Shown here: positions 34,995 to 46,362 of the stretch, piece by piece
How the letters are laid out: each line of letters starts with the position of its first letter
Position numbering within the stretch: position 1 is the stretch's first letter
NCBI RefSeq assembly: GCF_051958935.1
Contig: NZ_JBQCFP010000027.1
Span: forward strand, 1-64,000
From: Dokdonella_A sp051958935
Lineage (GTDB): Bacteria > Pseudomonadota > Gammaproteobacteria > Xanthomonadales > Rhodanobacteraceae
DNA length: 64,000 nt
Direction of reading: 5' to 3'
Program-made: the position numbers and the translations under genes
The notes under the pieces: model-generated
What the model saw: the letters and a program-made list of their open reading frames with translations, nothing else
What the model was told of the DNA's origin: nothing
Database searches by the model: none

Positions 34995-36062
34995 ATGGGC
35001 CCGATCAAGATCGAACCGACCAAGGCGCTCGACGAGGCGCTCACCACCCAACGCAAGCTCGCCGCGGCGATCGATACCCTGCGCAAGGTCGACGACGTCG
35101 ACTTCGGCGTGACCTCGAAGGAAGCGATCTACCGCGAGGACAAGCTCGTCGTCTATCGTTTCCGCGGCGACCGCCCGCCGACGGCGAAGGTGCCCATCCT
35201 CATCGTCTACGCGCTCGTCAACCGCCCCTACATGGTCGACTTGCAGGACGATCGCTCGCTCGTCAAGAACCTGCTCGCCAAGGGCGAGGACGTCTATCTC
35301 ATCGACTGGGGCTATCCGGACCTCGCCGACCGCTGGCTCACGCTCGACGACTACATCAACGGCTACATCGCGCGCTCGGTCGACGCGGTCGCGCGCCATG
35401 CGCGCGTGCGCAAGGTGAACCTGCTCGGCATCTGCCAGGGCGGCGCCTTCTCGCTGTGCTTCGCGGCGATGCATCCGCACAAGGTGCAGAACCTCATCAC
35501 CATGGTCACGCCGGTCGATTTCCAGACCCCGGAGAACATGCTGTCGAACTGGGTGCAGAACCTCGACGTCGACCTGTTCGTCGACACGCTCGGCAACGTT
35601 CCAGCCGACCTCATGAACCTCTGCTACCTCATGCTCAAGCCGGTGCGTCTCAACCAGCAGAAGTACATCGGGCTCGTCGACATCCTCGACGACAAGGGCG
35701 AACTGGAGAACTTCCTGCGCATGGAAAAATGGATCTTCGACTCGCCCGACCAGGCCGGCGAGGCATTCCGCCAGTTCATCAAGGACTTCTACCAGGGCAA
35801 CAAGCTGGTCAAGGGCGGCCTCAGGATCGGCGAGCGCGAGGTCAGCCTCGGCAACGTGACCATGCCCGTGCTCAATGTATTCGCCGAACAGGACCACCTC
35901 GTGCCGCCGTCCGCATCGCGCGTGCTCGGCGAGCACGTCGGTACCGACGACTACACGCAGATCGCGTTCCGCGGCGGCCACATCGGCATCTACGTCTCCG
36001 GTCGCGCCCAGCGGGAAGTGCCGGCTGCGATCCACGACTGGCTGGCGCAGCGCGCACGCTGA
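34995..36062 (+). CDS. phaC: Class III PHA synthase subunit PhaC
   Basis: A 355-aa catalytic subunit of the type III polyhydroxyalkanoate synthase. The lipase-like nucleophile box is GICQGG with cysteine, the aspartate is in AEQDHLVPPS and the histidine in GGHIGIYVSG. The start KIEPTKALDEAL and SKEAIYREDKLVVYRF are typical. It works with PhaE from the gene just upstream. No phaA, phaB or phasin gene lies in the window; the acyl-CoA dehydrogenase at 42680 is not linked. Confidence 0.96.
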   Translation: MGPIKIEPTKALDEALTTQRKLAAAIDTLRKVDDVDFGVTSKEAIYREDKLVVYRFRGDRPPTAKVPILIVYALVNRPYMVDLQDDRSLVKNLLAKGEDVYLIDWGYPDLADRWLTLDDYINGYIARSVDAVARHARVRKVNLLGICQGGAFSLCFAAMHPHKVQNLITMVTPVDFQTPENMLSNWVQNLDVDLFVDTLGNVPADLMNLCYLMLKPVRLNQQKYIGLVDILDDKGELENFLRMEKWIFDSPDQAGEAFRQFIKDFYQGNKLVKGGLRIGEREVSLGNVTMPVLNVFAEQDHLVPPSASRVLGEHVGTDDYTQIAFRGGHIGIYVSGRAQREVPAAIHDWLAQRAR

Positions 36063-36251
36063 CGCTCGACCGTATCGGAAGAGACGGATCCGCCGCGCGG
36101 GGCTAGATCCGCCCTGCGACCATCGCACCGTAGTGCTTGGGCGCGCCGCGCCGCCGACGACTCGGGGAATCGGCCGCCTCTCGCGAAACCACGCCGAAAG
36201 CCCATTTGCGGCATGCTGTCGGCTCTCCGAACCGATCCGCGCGAGCCTGCC

Positions 36252-36581
36252 ATGAGCGACGTCCTGTTCAACCTGTACGGTCTCACGATCACGCCGTGGA
36301 AACTCGTCGGCCTGCTCGGCACGTTCCTGTTCACCGCGCGCTGGTTCGTGCAGTTCTACGCGACGAGGAAATCCAAGCGCGTGGTCATGCCGATGTCGTT
36401 CTGGTATCTCTCGATCGTCGGCAGCGTCATGACGCTCGCGTATTTCATCTGGGGCAAGAACGATTCGGTCGGCATCCTGCAGAACGCGTTCCCGATGTTC
36501 GTGTCGGTCTACAACGTCTACGTGCACGTGCGGCATCACCAGCCCGAAGTAGTGAGTCCGGGCGGTTCCGAAGAAAACTGA
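36252..36581 (+). CDS. LABN domain membrane protein
   Basis: A 109-aa protein with three predicted helices, of the lipid-A-biosynthesis N-terminal (LABN) family; FTARWFVQFYATRKSKRVVMP and the following SFWYLSIVGSVMTLAYFIW are its signature. Such proteins occur alone next to glycosyltransferases or fused to LpxB, and may assist lipid carrier sugar transfer. The ATG at 36252 (MSDVLFNLYG) is preferred over one 13 codons earlier. It has no glycosyltransferase neighbour here. Confidence 0.85.
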   Translation: MSDVLFNLYGLTITPWKLVGLLGTFLFTARWFVQFYATRKSKRVVMPMSFWYLSIVGSVMTLAYFIWGKNDSVGILQNAFPMFVSVYNVYVHVRHHQPEVVSPGGSEEN

Positions 36582-36588
36582 CCCGCGC

Positions 36589-36621
36589 GTAGGGCGGTAC
36601 GCGCGGAGCGCGTGCCGCCGC
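36589..36621. repeat. GTAGGGCGG-type hairpin repeat
   Basis: GTAGGGCGGTACGCGCGGAG followed by CGCGTGCCGCC folds on itself and resembles the start of the tandem-repeat block at 15398. It lies between the convergent LABN and metH genes. Confidence 0.6.
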
Positions 36622-36795
36622 CCGATCACGCATCGCGTTAACCGTTCGCCTCGAGCGCGCGCCTCCGGTCGGAGCGCAGGGCCCTCGCCCAGGTAATACC
36701 TGCCTGCCGGCGCTTGGATCCGCCCGCCTCGCGGGCTGCGCTCAGCGCGAACGGTGTTGTCGCGTGGCGTTGCTGGGTGTGCTCGCCCGCCGTCG

Positions 36796-39486
<2,691 letters not shown>

Positions 39487-39583
39487 CGTTGCGGATTCTC
39501 GCTTCGTCGCCCCGGCGCACGCCGGGGATCGAATGTGTGATCGGTGGCGCGGGTGCGCGGCCGGGTCCGTCGGGACGACGGCG

Positions 39584-40675
39584 TCACGCAGCCTGCGCGT
39601 GCATGGCCGGCAGCGCGCGCGGCGCGACGCCCTCGACCGCCTTCGCGATCGCCTCGATGTGCGCCGGCGTCGTGCCGCAGCAGCCGCCGACGAGATTGAG
39701 CAGGCCACTGCGTGCGAATTCACCGATCAGCATGGCCATGTCGGCCGGCGTCTCGTCGTTTTCGCCGAACGCGTTCGGCAGGCCCGCGTTCGGATGCGCG
39801 CTCACGCAACAGCCGGCGACCTGTGCGAGGACGTCGACGTACTGGCGCAGTTCCTTCGCGCCGAGCGCGCAGTTGAGGCCGACCGACAGTGGTCGCGCAT
39901 GCGCGACCGAGGCGTAGAACGCCTCCGCGGTCTGCCCCGAGAGCGTGCGGCCGGAGAGATCGGTGATCGTGCCCGAGATCATCACGGGCAGGCGGCCGCC
40001 GCGTGCGTCGAATTCCTCTTCGATGGCGAACAATGCGGCTTTCGCATTGAGCGTGTCGAAGATCGTCTCGACCATGAGCGTGTCCGCGCCGCCGTCGATG
40101 AGGCCGCGCGTCGCTTCGCGGTATGCCGCGCGCAGTTCCTCGAAGCTCGTGTTGCGAAAGCCGGGGTCGTTCACGTCGGGGCTGATCGAGGCGGTACGGC
40201 TGGTCGGCCCGAGCACGCCGATCACGAAACGCGGGCGCGACCGATCCTTCGCCTCGGCCGCGTCGCAGCAGGCGCGCGCGAGGCGCGCGCCTTCGCGATT
40301 GAGTTCGTGGACGAGATGCTCCAGGTGGGAGTCGGCCTGGCTGACCGAGGTCGCGTTGAATGTGTTCGTCTCGATGAGGTCCGCGCCCGCGTCGAGGTAG
40401 GCCGTGTGGATCGCACCGATCACGTCCGGGCGTGTGAGCACGAGGAGATCGTTGTTGCCTTTGAGGTCGTGGCCGGGATGCGAGACCGGGTCGCGCGTCG
40501 GCTCGTGCTGCGCGTCGAAACCCGCGGCGAAACGCGCGCCGCGGTAGTCGGCCTCGTCGAGCCTGTAGCCTTGCACCATCGTGCCCATCGCGCCGTCGAT
40601 GACGAGGATGCGGCGCGCGAGCGCGTTTTCGAGCGCGCGCACGCGCGCGGGATTGAGATAGGGCAGGCGGCTCAT
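39584..40675 (-). CDS. metH: Methionine synthase, homocysteine-binding part
   Basis: A 363-aa homocysteine S-methyltransferase domain protein: ILVIDGAMGTMVQGYRLDE at the start, GLNCALGA with one zinc cysteine and NLVGGCCGTTPAHIEAIA with the other two. It delivers zinc-activated homocysteine to the methylcobalamin of the separate downstream protein. Its start overlaps the stop of the ArsR-methyltransferase gene (ATGA), which suggests coupled translation and control by that regulator. Confidence 0.96.
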   Translation of the reverse strand: MSRLPYLNPARVRALENALARRILVIDGAMGTMVQGYRLDEADYRGARFAAGFDAQHEPTRDPVSHPGHDLKGNNDLLVLTRPDVIGAIHTAYLDAGADLIETNTFNATSVSQADSHLEHLVHELNREGARLARACCDAAEAKDRSRPRFVIGVLGPTSRTASISPDVNDPGFRNTSFEELRAAYREATRGLIDGGADTLMVETIFDTLNAKAALFAIEEEFDARGGRLPVMISGTITDLSGRTLSGQTAEAFYASVAHARPLSVGLNCALGAKELRQYVDVLAQVAGCCVSAHPNAGLPNAFGENDETPADMAMLIGEFARSGLLNLVGGCCGTTPAHIEAIAKAVEGVAPRALPAMHAQAA

Positions 40676-41598
40676 GGTTTCCTCGCGAGCAGGCTCATGA
40701 CTTCGAAATGCGGCGGGCGGCGTTCGCGGGTGAGGCGCTCGCAGGTGACCACCTCGAGGCCGGCCGCGCGTGCGAAGCCGGCGAGTTCGTCGGCGATGAA
40801 GCCGAGGTTGCGATGCTCGAATGGTTCGACCGCGGTGCGGTGCGCATGGCGGCCGAGCGTCGCCGCGAGCAGGCGGCCGCCCTTGCGCAGCACGCGGGCG
40901 CCCTCGGCGACGACCTGGGCGGGGCGGTCGCTGTAGGTGAGCGCGTGCATGAGCAGGACGAGGTCGAAACGGGCCGCCGGGAAATCCAGTGCGTGCCTGT
41001 CGCCGATGCATACGTCCACGTTCGCGAAGCCCCTGAGGCGCTGGCGCGCCGCCTCGACCACGCGTGCGCCGGCGTCGACGCAGACGATCGAGCGTGCGCG
41101 CGGCGCGAGCAGTTCGGCGAGCACGCCATCGCCGGAGGCGACGTCGAGCACGTCGCCGGTTTCGACCAGCTGGGTCATGCCGCGCGCAAGCGTCTCCCAG
41201 GTGCGACCCGGCGAGTAATGGCGCTCCATGTCGCCGGCGACACTGTCGGCCCAGCCCTCGGCGCGCGCGCGCTTGGCGAGCACGCCGGGCAGGCGCCGCT
41301 CGTCGTCGCGCAGCAGGGCGTCGTCGACGCTGTCCTTGAGCGCGCGCAGCAGCGCGCCTTCGCGCACGTCGAGTTCGCCGTTGTAACGGTAGTAGGAAGA
41401 CACGCCGGCGCGGCGGTCGCGCACGAGGTCGGCTTCCTTGAGCTTGGCCAGATGCGTCGACACGCGCGGCTGCGCTAGCCGCAGCACCGCGGAGAGTTCC
41501 GCGACGGTGAGCTCCTCGCGCTCGAGCAGGGCGAGCAGCCGCACGCGCGTCGGATCGGACAAGAGCCGCAACAGCGCGGAAGTGGCGGCCAGATCCAC
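40672..41598 (-). CDS. sahR: ArsR family regulator fused to SAM methyltransferase (SahR-like)
   Basis: A 308-aa fusion: an ArsR winged helix-turn-helix (about 1-85, LLRLLSDPTRVRLLALLERE and QPRVSTHLAKLKEADLVRDR) and a class I methyltransferase domain (DVLDVASGDGVLAELLAP near residue 148). This architecture is that of SahR, the S-adenosylhomocysteine-responsive repressor of methionine-cycle genes described in proteobacteria. The methyltransferase part would be the SAH sensor rather than an enzyme. It heads the metH operon, which supports the role. The start is GTG at 41598, with an inverted repeat just upstream. The metal-binding cysteines of arsenic sensors are absent. Confidence 0.85.
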   Translation of the reverse strand: MDLAATSALLRLLSDPTRVRLLALLEREELTVAELSAVLRLAQPRVSTHLAKLKEADLVRDRRAGVSSYYRYNGELDVREGALLRALKDSVDDALLRDDERRLPGVLAKRARAEGWADSVAGDMERHYSPGRTWETLARGMTQLVETGDVLDVASGDGVLAELLAPRARSIVCVDAGARVVEAARQRLRGFANVDVCIGDRHALDFPAARFDLVLLMHALTYSDRPAQVVAEGARVLRKGGRLLAATLGRHAHRTAVEPFEHRNLGFIADELAGFARAAGLEVVTCERLTRERRPPHFEVMSLLARKP

Positions 41599-41606
41599 TA
41601 TCTATC

Positions 41607-41628
41607 CTTTCATCTTGATTGAAAGATG
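41607..41628. promoter_or_regulatory. Overlapping inverted repeats upstream of sahR-metH
   Basis: CTTTCA (41607-41612) and TGAAAG (41620-41625) form one inverted repeat, and CATCTT (41611-41616) with AAGATG (41623-41628) another, overlapping it. The patch is AT-rich, 10-30 bases from the GTG start of the regulator, and suits an autoregulatory SahR operator. That identity is inferred from position only. Confidence 0.65.
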
Positions 41629-41707
41629 GAAGGCCGAAGGGTAGCCGCTGGGGCATGCAGCGTCAATGGGACGGCGCACGCGGGCGATGCCGCGCTATGC
41701 TCGAGGG

Positions 41708-42538
41708 ATGCGTTCACATGATCGTGCGAGGCGGTTCGCCCTCGCGTTGCAAGCCGGCTGCTGGGTCGCGTTAGCCGTCGGCGCCCGCGCGAGCGGGCTG
41801 GAAGACGACGAACTCGGCAAGTACTGGAGCGCGGATGCGGCGCACGTGCCGTACCGCGCGGTCGTCACCGACGGGCGCCGCGACGGCGAGAAGCTGCCGC
41901 TGATCGTATTCCTGCACGGCGACTGGCAGGACGGCACCGACAACGAATCGCAGCTCGCGGGCCGGGGCAACGGCTCGTTCGAACTCGTCGACGCGGCGCG
42001 CGAGGGTGGCATCCCGCTCGTCTTCGTCGCGCCGCAGACGACGGGTGCCTACTGGCCGCCCGCGCGTGTCGCCGCAGTCGTGCGCGACGCGCTGCAGCGC
42101 TGGCCGATCGATCCGCGCCGCATCTATCTCACCGGCATTTCCGACGGCGCGACCGGCGTGTGGGATGCGCTCAAGGCCTGGCCGCGCTGCTTCGCCGCCG
42201 GCGTGCCGATGTCGGGCATGACCGAACTCGCCGGCCTCGGGCCCATCCGCGACGTACCGCAATGGATCTTCCATGGCCGTGACGACGACGACACCGATGT
42301 CGAGAAGGGTTACGACGGCGCGATGGTCGGATCGCGCGCGGTCGTGCGCGCATTGCGCGCGATGGGCGGGCGGCCGCGCTACACCGAGTACGCGAGCGGG
42401 AAGCACGTGATCTGGCCGCGCGCCTATGCCGAGGACGCATTGCTGCCGTGGATCCTCGACCAGGCGCTGCCCGGCAGGCCCTGCGATTTCACTGTCCCGC
42501 GCATCGACGCGGCGGAAACGTTAAAATCCCGCCCCTGA
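41708..42538 (+). CDS. Secreted alpha/beta hydrolase (PHB depolymerase/esterase-like)
   Basis: A 276-aa protein with a short signal region (RRFALALQAGCWVALAVGARA). The hydrolase core has LPLIVFLHGDWQDGTDNE with the oxyanion region, the nucleophile elbow GISDGAT, the acid near FHGRDDDDTD and a histidine in ASGKHVIWPRAY. It resembles carboxylesterases of the LpqC/PHB depolymerase group. The start at 41708 is the last ATG before the signal; two upstream ATGs are possible. It is divergent to sahR. Substrate unknown; a link with the window's PHA synthase is only possible. Confidence 0.82.
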   Translation: MRSHDRARRFALALQAGCWVALAVGARASGLEDDELGKYWSADAAHVPYRAVVTDGRRDGEKLPLIVFLHGDWQDGTDNESQLAGRGNGSFELVDAAREGGIPLVFVAPQTTGAYWPPARVAAVVRDALQRWPIDPRRIYLTGISDGATGVWDALKAWPRCFAAGVPMSGMTELAGLGPIRDVPQWIFHGRDDDDTDVEKGYDGAMVGSRAVVRALRAMGGRPRYTEYASGKHVIWPRAYAEDALLPWILDQALPGRPCDFTVPRIDAAETLKSRP

Positions 42539-42679
42539 CCCTTCGCATCGCCGTTTCCGCGCTCGTGCGGGACTCCTCTGCCAGGCCGGCTCGGTGCCGA
42601 TCGCCGCAAACGCGTCAACGGCTCCCGCCTTCGCGGGATACATGCACGGGTGCCTCATACGACCATCCCAGGAGCTCCC

Positions 42680-43840
42680 ATGGACTTCCGCTACACCGAC
42701 GACCAGTTGTCGATCCAGGCCATCGCGCGCGACTTCGCGCACAAGCGCATCGCGCCGGTCGCTGCCGAACTCGACAAGTCCGGCGAGTTCCCGCTCGACA
42801 ACGTCCGCGAGATGGGCCAGCTCGGCCTCATGGGCATCGAGGTGCCGCACGAGTACGGCGGTGCCGGCATGGACACGATCGCCTACGCGCTGGCGATGAT
42901 CGAGATCGCCGCGGCCGACTGCGCGCACTCGACCATCATGTCGGTCAACAATTCGCTGTACTGCAACGGCATCCTCAAGTACGGCACGGAAGAACAGAAG
43001 CAGAAGTACGTGCGCGCGATCGCCACGGGTGAAGCGATCGGCGCCTACGCGCTGACCGAACCGCAGTCCGGCTCCGACGCATCGGCGATGCACACGCGCG
43101 CGACGAAGAACGCGGATGGCGACTGGGTCATCAACGGCAAGAAGAGCTGGATCACGTCCGGTCCCGTGGCGAAGTACATCGTGCTGTTCGCGATCACCAC
43201 GCCGGGTGTCGGCGCCAAGGGCGTCTCCGCCTTCATCGTCGACACGACGCGCCGGGGCTTCCATGCCGGCAAGACCGAACCGAAGCTCGGCATCCGCGCG
43301 TCGGCGACCTGCGAGATCGAGTTCACCGATTACGTGTGCCCGAAGGAGGACATGCTCGGTCCGGAAGGCAAGGGTTTCGCGATCGCGATGGGCGTGCTCG
43401 ACGCCGGCCGCATCGGCATCGCCTCGCAGGCGGTCGGCCTGTCGCGCGCGGCGTACGAAGCGAGCCTCGCCTGGGCACGCGAGCGCAAGGCGTTCGGCAG
43501 CCCGATCGGCTCGTTCCAGATGATCCAGGCGAAGATCGCCGACATGAAGTGCCGCCTCGACGCGGCGACCCTGCTCGTGCTGCGCGCGGCGTTCGCGAAG
43601 ACGCAGACCGAGGCGAATGGTGGCCGCTTCAGCACCGAAGCGTCGGTCGCGAAGCTGTACGCGTCGGAGGCGGCGATGTTCATCACCCACCAGGCGGTAC
43701 AGATCCACGGTGGCATGGGCTACTCGAAGGAAATGCCGCTCGAGCGCTACTTCCGCGACGCCAAGATCACCGAAATCTACGAAGGCACGAGCGAGATCCA
43801 GCGCCTCGTCATCGCGCGCAACGAAACCGGCGTGCGCTAG
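42680..43840 (+). CDS. Acyl-CoA dehydrogenase
   Basis: A 386-aa flavoprotein of the short/medium-chain acyl-CoA dehydrogenase family: AYALTEPQSGSDASAMHTRA (FAD/substrate motif), GIRASATCEIEFTDYVCP, and RYFRDAKITEIYEGTSEIQRLVIARN, which contains the glutamate used as catalytic base in butyryl-CoA dehydrogenases. A good AGGAG site stands 6 bases ahead of the ATG at 42680. Its TAG stop is formed by the first CTAG of the repeat element at 43837, so the element sits immediately at the end of the gene. Confidence 0.95.
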   Translation: MDFRYTDDQLSIQAIARDFAHKRIAPVAAELDKSGEFPLDNVREMGQLGLMGIEVPHEYGGAGMDTIAYALAMIEIAAADCAHSTIMSVNNSLYCNGILKYGTEEQKQKYVRAIATGEAIGAYALTEPQSGSDASAMHTRATKNADGDWVINGKKSWITSGPVAKYIVLFAITTPGVGAKGVSAFIVDTTRRGFHAGKTEPKLGIRASATCEIEFTDYVCPKEDMLGPEGKGFAIAMGVLDAGRIGIASQAVGLSRAAYEASLAWARERKAFGSPIGSFQMIQAKIADMKCRLDAATLLVLRAAFAKTQTEANGGRFSTEASVAKLYASEAAMFITHQAVQIHGGMGYSKEMPLERYFRDAKITEIYEGTSEIQRLVIARNETGVR

Positions 43841-43996
43841 CAGGATGTTAAAAAAGGCGCTATCCAGCGCTTTTTCAACTCAGCGAGTCCGGCGCATGTC
43901 CGGACTCGCTTCCGCGATTCAACGACGTGCGTCGTCGACTCGCGAGCGATCCATCCCTGGATCGCGTCCGCAGGCCGTTTTTCAACAGCCTGCCAG
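43837..43996 (+). mobile_element. 160-bp structured inverted element, left copy
   Basis: Begins CTAGCAGGATGTT and ends CAACAGCCTGCCAG; the ends are imperfect inverted repeats (CAGG[A/C]TGTT[G/A]AAAA). Inside are four stem-loops: AAAAAGGCGCT/AGCGCTTTTT, GCGAGTCCGG/CCGGACTCGC, ACGACG/CGTCGT and GCGATCCA/TGGATCGC. It encodes no protein. The inverted copy at 46203-46362 differs at about nine positions by eye. It looks like a MITE that inserts at CTAG. The A- and T-runs around the first stem would make it a terminator for the acyl-CoA dehydrogenase transcript. From 43997 to 44152 nothing else is recognisable. Confidence 0.85.
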
Positions 43997-44152
43997 TCGG
44001 CGCTGCGCACCCGGAGTTCTGCGGGCGCTTGGAGGCACACCGCACAGCGGAACACACGGAGAAGCCGGAAAGAGACCTCCTTCCCGCGCTTCTGCGTGCT
44101 CCCGGTCAGTGCTGCGACCCGCCCTCGTCCGTGTCTTCGTGCCGTTCGTGTT

Positions 44153-45931
44153 TCACTCTTTTCGCTTCGGCTGCGGCTTCCCGGTCCAGTCGACCTCGCC
44201 GGAGCTTGCAGCGCGGGAAGGCAGCTCGTAGCCGTCCGCGAAGATCACGTCGGTCGTACTGAATTCGACCACGTAAGCATTCGTGCCGCCGCCGATGTCG
44301 AGGCGCCAGCCGCGGTTGTACGTCTCGTTGCCGTCACTGAGCGTGGTCCAGTCGAGCGCGCTCAGGGTCGCGGTGGCGGGCGAGATCACGCGGATCTTCA
44401 GCCGGCCGGCGGTCGCCGTTGAGCCGATGATCTGCGGTTGCACCGGCGTGTTGACCTGGAACGTCGCCGTCGTGCCCGCGCCGAGCGCGAATGCGTCGGT
44501 GACGGTGAGCGTGCGATCGGCGAAATCGACCGTGCGTTGCCACGACGTGACGGCGCTGTTGCCGTCATAGGCGGGCGTAAGGTCGGCAACGGCATGCACC
44601 GCGCCGCCCGCGCCCGGCGTCACGCTCATCGTCGAGGTCGTGCCTTCGCGCTGCGGCACGACCGAACCCGCACGCTCGAAACGCACGACGTTGTTCGTGT
44701 CGGTGCCTTGCTGGATGCCGCTGTGCGTCCAGATGTTTTCGGTCACCGCGAGCCAGTCGCCCTCGAACAGCGTGAACGCGCCCTGGTCCTGGTGCGCATG
44801 GCTCTGCAGGTAGGGACCCGCGGAGAAGCCGAACCACATGGCGCCGGTGTCCCAGCCCGTGCGCGCGAACAGCTGACCGGTGCCGGTTGCGTGATGGACG
44901 AGCGCCGACGGCGGCGCGCCCGCAGGTCCCGCGGGCATGAGGTTGTGGCGGTAGTTGAAGCTGCTTTCCATTGCCTGGTCGGAGATCGAATGCAGCCACC
45001 ACGACGCGTTTGCGCGCGCGGTCGCGTCATTGGACACGTCGAGTGCCTCGAGCATGAGGTGCCGGTGGTAGTCGTAGATGACCGGCTCGGACACGCGGGC
45101 CTGGTCGCCGATCGCGGCGACGCGGTCGCGCGTCGGTACCGTCGCGTGGATCCACCAGAGGATGCTGTCGTCGACGTGGTCGTTCGCATTGCCGATGTCC
45201 GACGCGGTGGAATCGCGCCAGACGCGGTAGAGCTGGAACAGCGTGCCGTGCGAAAGGCCGTACGCGGTGCCTTCCTGGCTGCCGCCGCCGGGGATCGTCG
45301 CGGTGTAGGCGAGTTGCTCGGGCCAGCGCACGTCCTGCAGCAGGTTCTTCCACGTCGTGCTGTCCGAGGCGAGGCCCCAGTACATCGTCGCGCGCAGGAA
45401 GCTGTAGTGGTAGTTGTTGGCCGGATCGTCCACGCCCCAGCCGGGCCATGGATGCGGATGCCCGCCCCATTGCGCGCTGGCGTGATGCCAGACATTCCAT
45501 ACGGCTTGCTCGGCGTAGTTGCCCCAGCGCGTGCGCTGCGTCGGGGTCATGTGGCTCGCGCACCAGTCGTAGGCGAGCGCGAGGTCCTCGATCATCGGCC
45601 CGACCTCGAGGTACTGGTCGCCTGCGATGTCCGGCACGCCGCCACCGGCGATGTCGCTCTCCGCCGCGGCGACCTGCGCTTCGACCGTCGCGACCGCGAG
45701 CGCCGCGTACTGCGCCTGTCCGGTCAGCTTGTACATGTACGCCGCGTCGGCGCCGGAAAAGCCGTAGTCGGGATTCCCGGCCACGGCGCGGTCGACATAG
45801 GCCTTGAAGCGCTGGAATTCCGCCGAGCCCTGGTCGACCCACGACAGGTCGATCACGACCGCGGCGTCGGCACAGGGCGTGGCAAACAGGCCCGCGAGCG
45901 CGATCGCGCGCCAACACCGGATTCCGGGCAT
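44153..45931 (-). CDS. Secreted heparinase II/III-like protein
   Basis: A 592-aa secreted protein of the heparinase II/III-like fold: a signal peptide (CWRAIALAGLFATPCADA), an alpha-helical toroid (about 40-330, with MIEDLALAYDWCASHMTPTQ and YHYSFLRATMYWGL) and a C-terminal beta-sandwich with YLQSHAHQDQGAFTLFEGDW, whose histidines fit the family active site. It would cleave a uronic-acid-containing polysaccharide or glycosaminoglycan. The motif DVIFADGYE near the end matches the terminal tag of other secreted Xanthomonadales proteins, but here 22 more, Lys-rich residues follow. A strong ribosome binding site AAGGAGGT sets the ATG at 45931. It is bracketed by two inverted 160-bp elements. Confidence 0.85.
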   Translation of the reverse strand: MPGIRCWRAIALAGLFATPCADAAVVIDLSWVDQGSAEFQRFKAYVDRAVAGNPDYGFSGADAAYMYKLTGQAQYAALAVATVEAQVAAAESDIAGGGVPDIAGDQYLEVGPMIEDLALAYDWCASHMTPTQRTRWGNYAEQAVWNVWHHASAQWGGHPHPWPGWGVDDPANNYHYSFLRATMYWGLASDSTTWKNLLQDVRWPEQLAYTATIPGGGSQEGTAYGLSHGTLFQLYRVWRDSTASDIGNANDHVDDSILWWIHATVPTRDRVAAIGDQARVSEPVIYDYHRHLMLEALDVSNDATARANASWWLHSISDQAMESSFNYRHNLMPAGPAGAPPSALVHHATGTGQLFARTGWDTGAMWFGFSAGPYLQSHAHQDQGAFTLFEGDWLAVTENIWTHSGIQQGTDTNNVVRFERAGSVVPQREGTTSTMSVTPGAGGAVHAVADLTPAYDGNSAVTSWQRTVDFADRTLTVTDAFALGAGTTATFQVNTPVQPQIIGSTATAGRLKIRVISPATATLSALDWTTLSDGNETYNRGWRLDIGGGTNAYVVEFSTTDVIFADGYELPSRAASSGEVDWTGKPQPKRKE

Positions 45932-46088
45932 GGTGCGTACCTCCTTGGACATGCGGATGCATCCTACGTCGGTAAACGCTTTTGGAATGCGAACCGCGCC
46001 ATGCCGCGGCGCGCGCGTGCGAAAAACAAGCCGCATCTGCCGCGCGCGGTAGCGCGCCGAGGCCGGCGTGCTCGGACCAGTGGCGTCA

Positions 46089-46106
46089 TTCCCGCGAAAG
46101 CGGGAA
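46089..46106. repeat. TTCCCGC-GAAA-GCGGGAA hairpin
   Basis: A perfect 7-bp stem with a GAAA loop preceded by GGCGTCA, the widespread GTCATTCCCGCGAAAGCGGG dispersed element of proteobacterial genomes. It lies in the gap upstream of the heparinase-like gene. Confidence 0.75.
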
Positions 46107-46202
46107 ACCGGTTTTTCCGGCGCCTTCGAATCGGCAGCGGCCGTTTCCGGAAATTGCTCGGCAGGAGCCCGACACGAACCGCGACCGCTTCGCGGCTGCG
46201 GC

Positions 46203-46362
46203 CTAGCAGGCTGTTGAAAAGCAGCCTGCTAACGCGATCCAGGGATGGATCGCTCGCGAATCGACGACGCACGTCGTTGAATCGCGGAAGCGAGTCTGGA
46301 CATGCGCCGGGCTCGCTGAGTTGAAAAAGCGCTGGATAGCGCCTTTTTCAACATCCTGCTAG
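46203..46362 (-). mobile_element. 160-bp structured inverted element, right copy
   Basis: The reverse complement of the element at 43837-43996, about 94% identical by eye. It starts and ends with CTAG, consistent with a 4-bp CTAG duplication. The first stem (GCGCTATCCAGCGC within A- and T-runs) is intact; the second stem has lost two pairs. Its end at 46362 supplies the TAG stop for the zinc-ribbon remnant on the minus strand. No transposase gene is nearby. Confidence 0.85.

Noticed and set aside
43837..46362. Classical composite transposon
   Set aside because: Neither copy encodes a transposase; at most the elements are non-autonomous.
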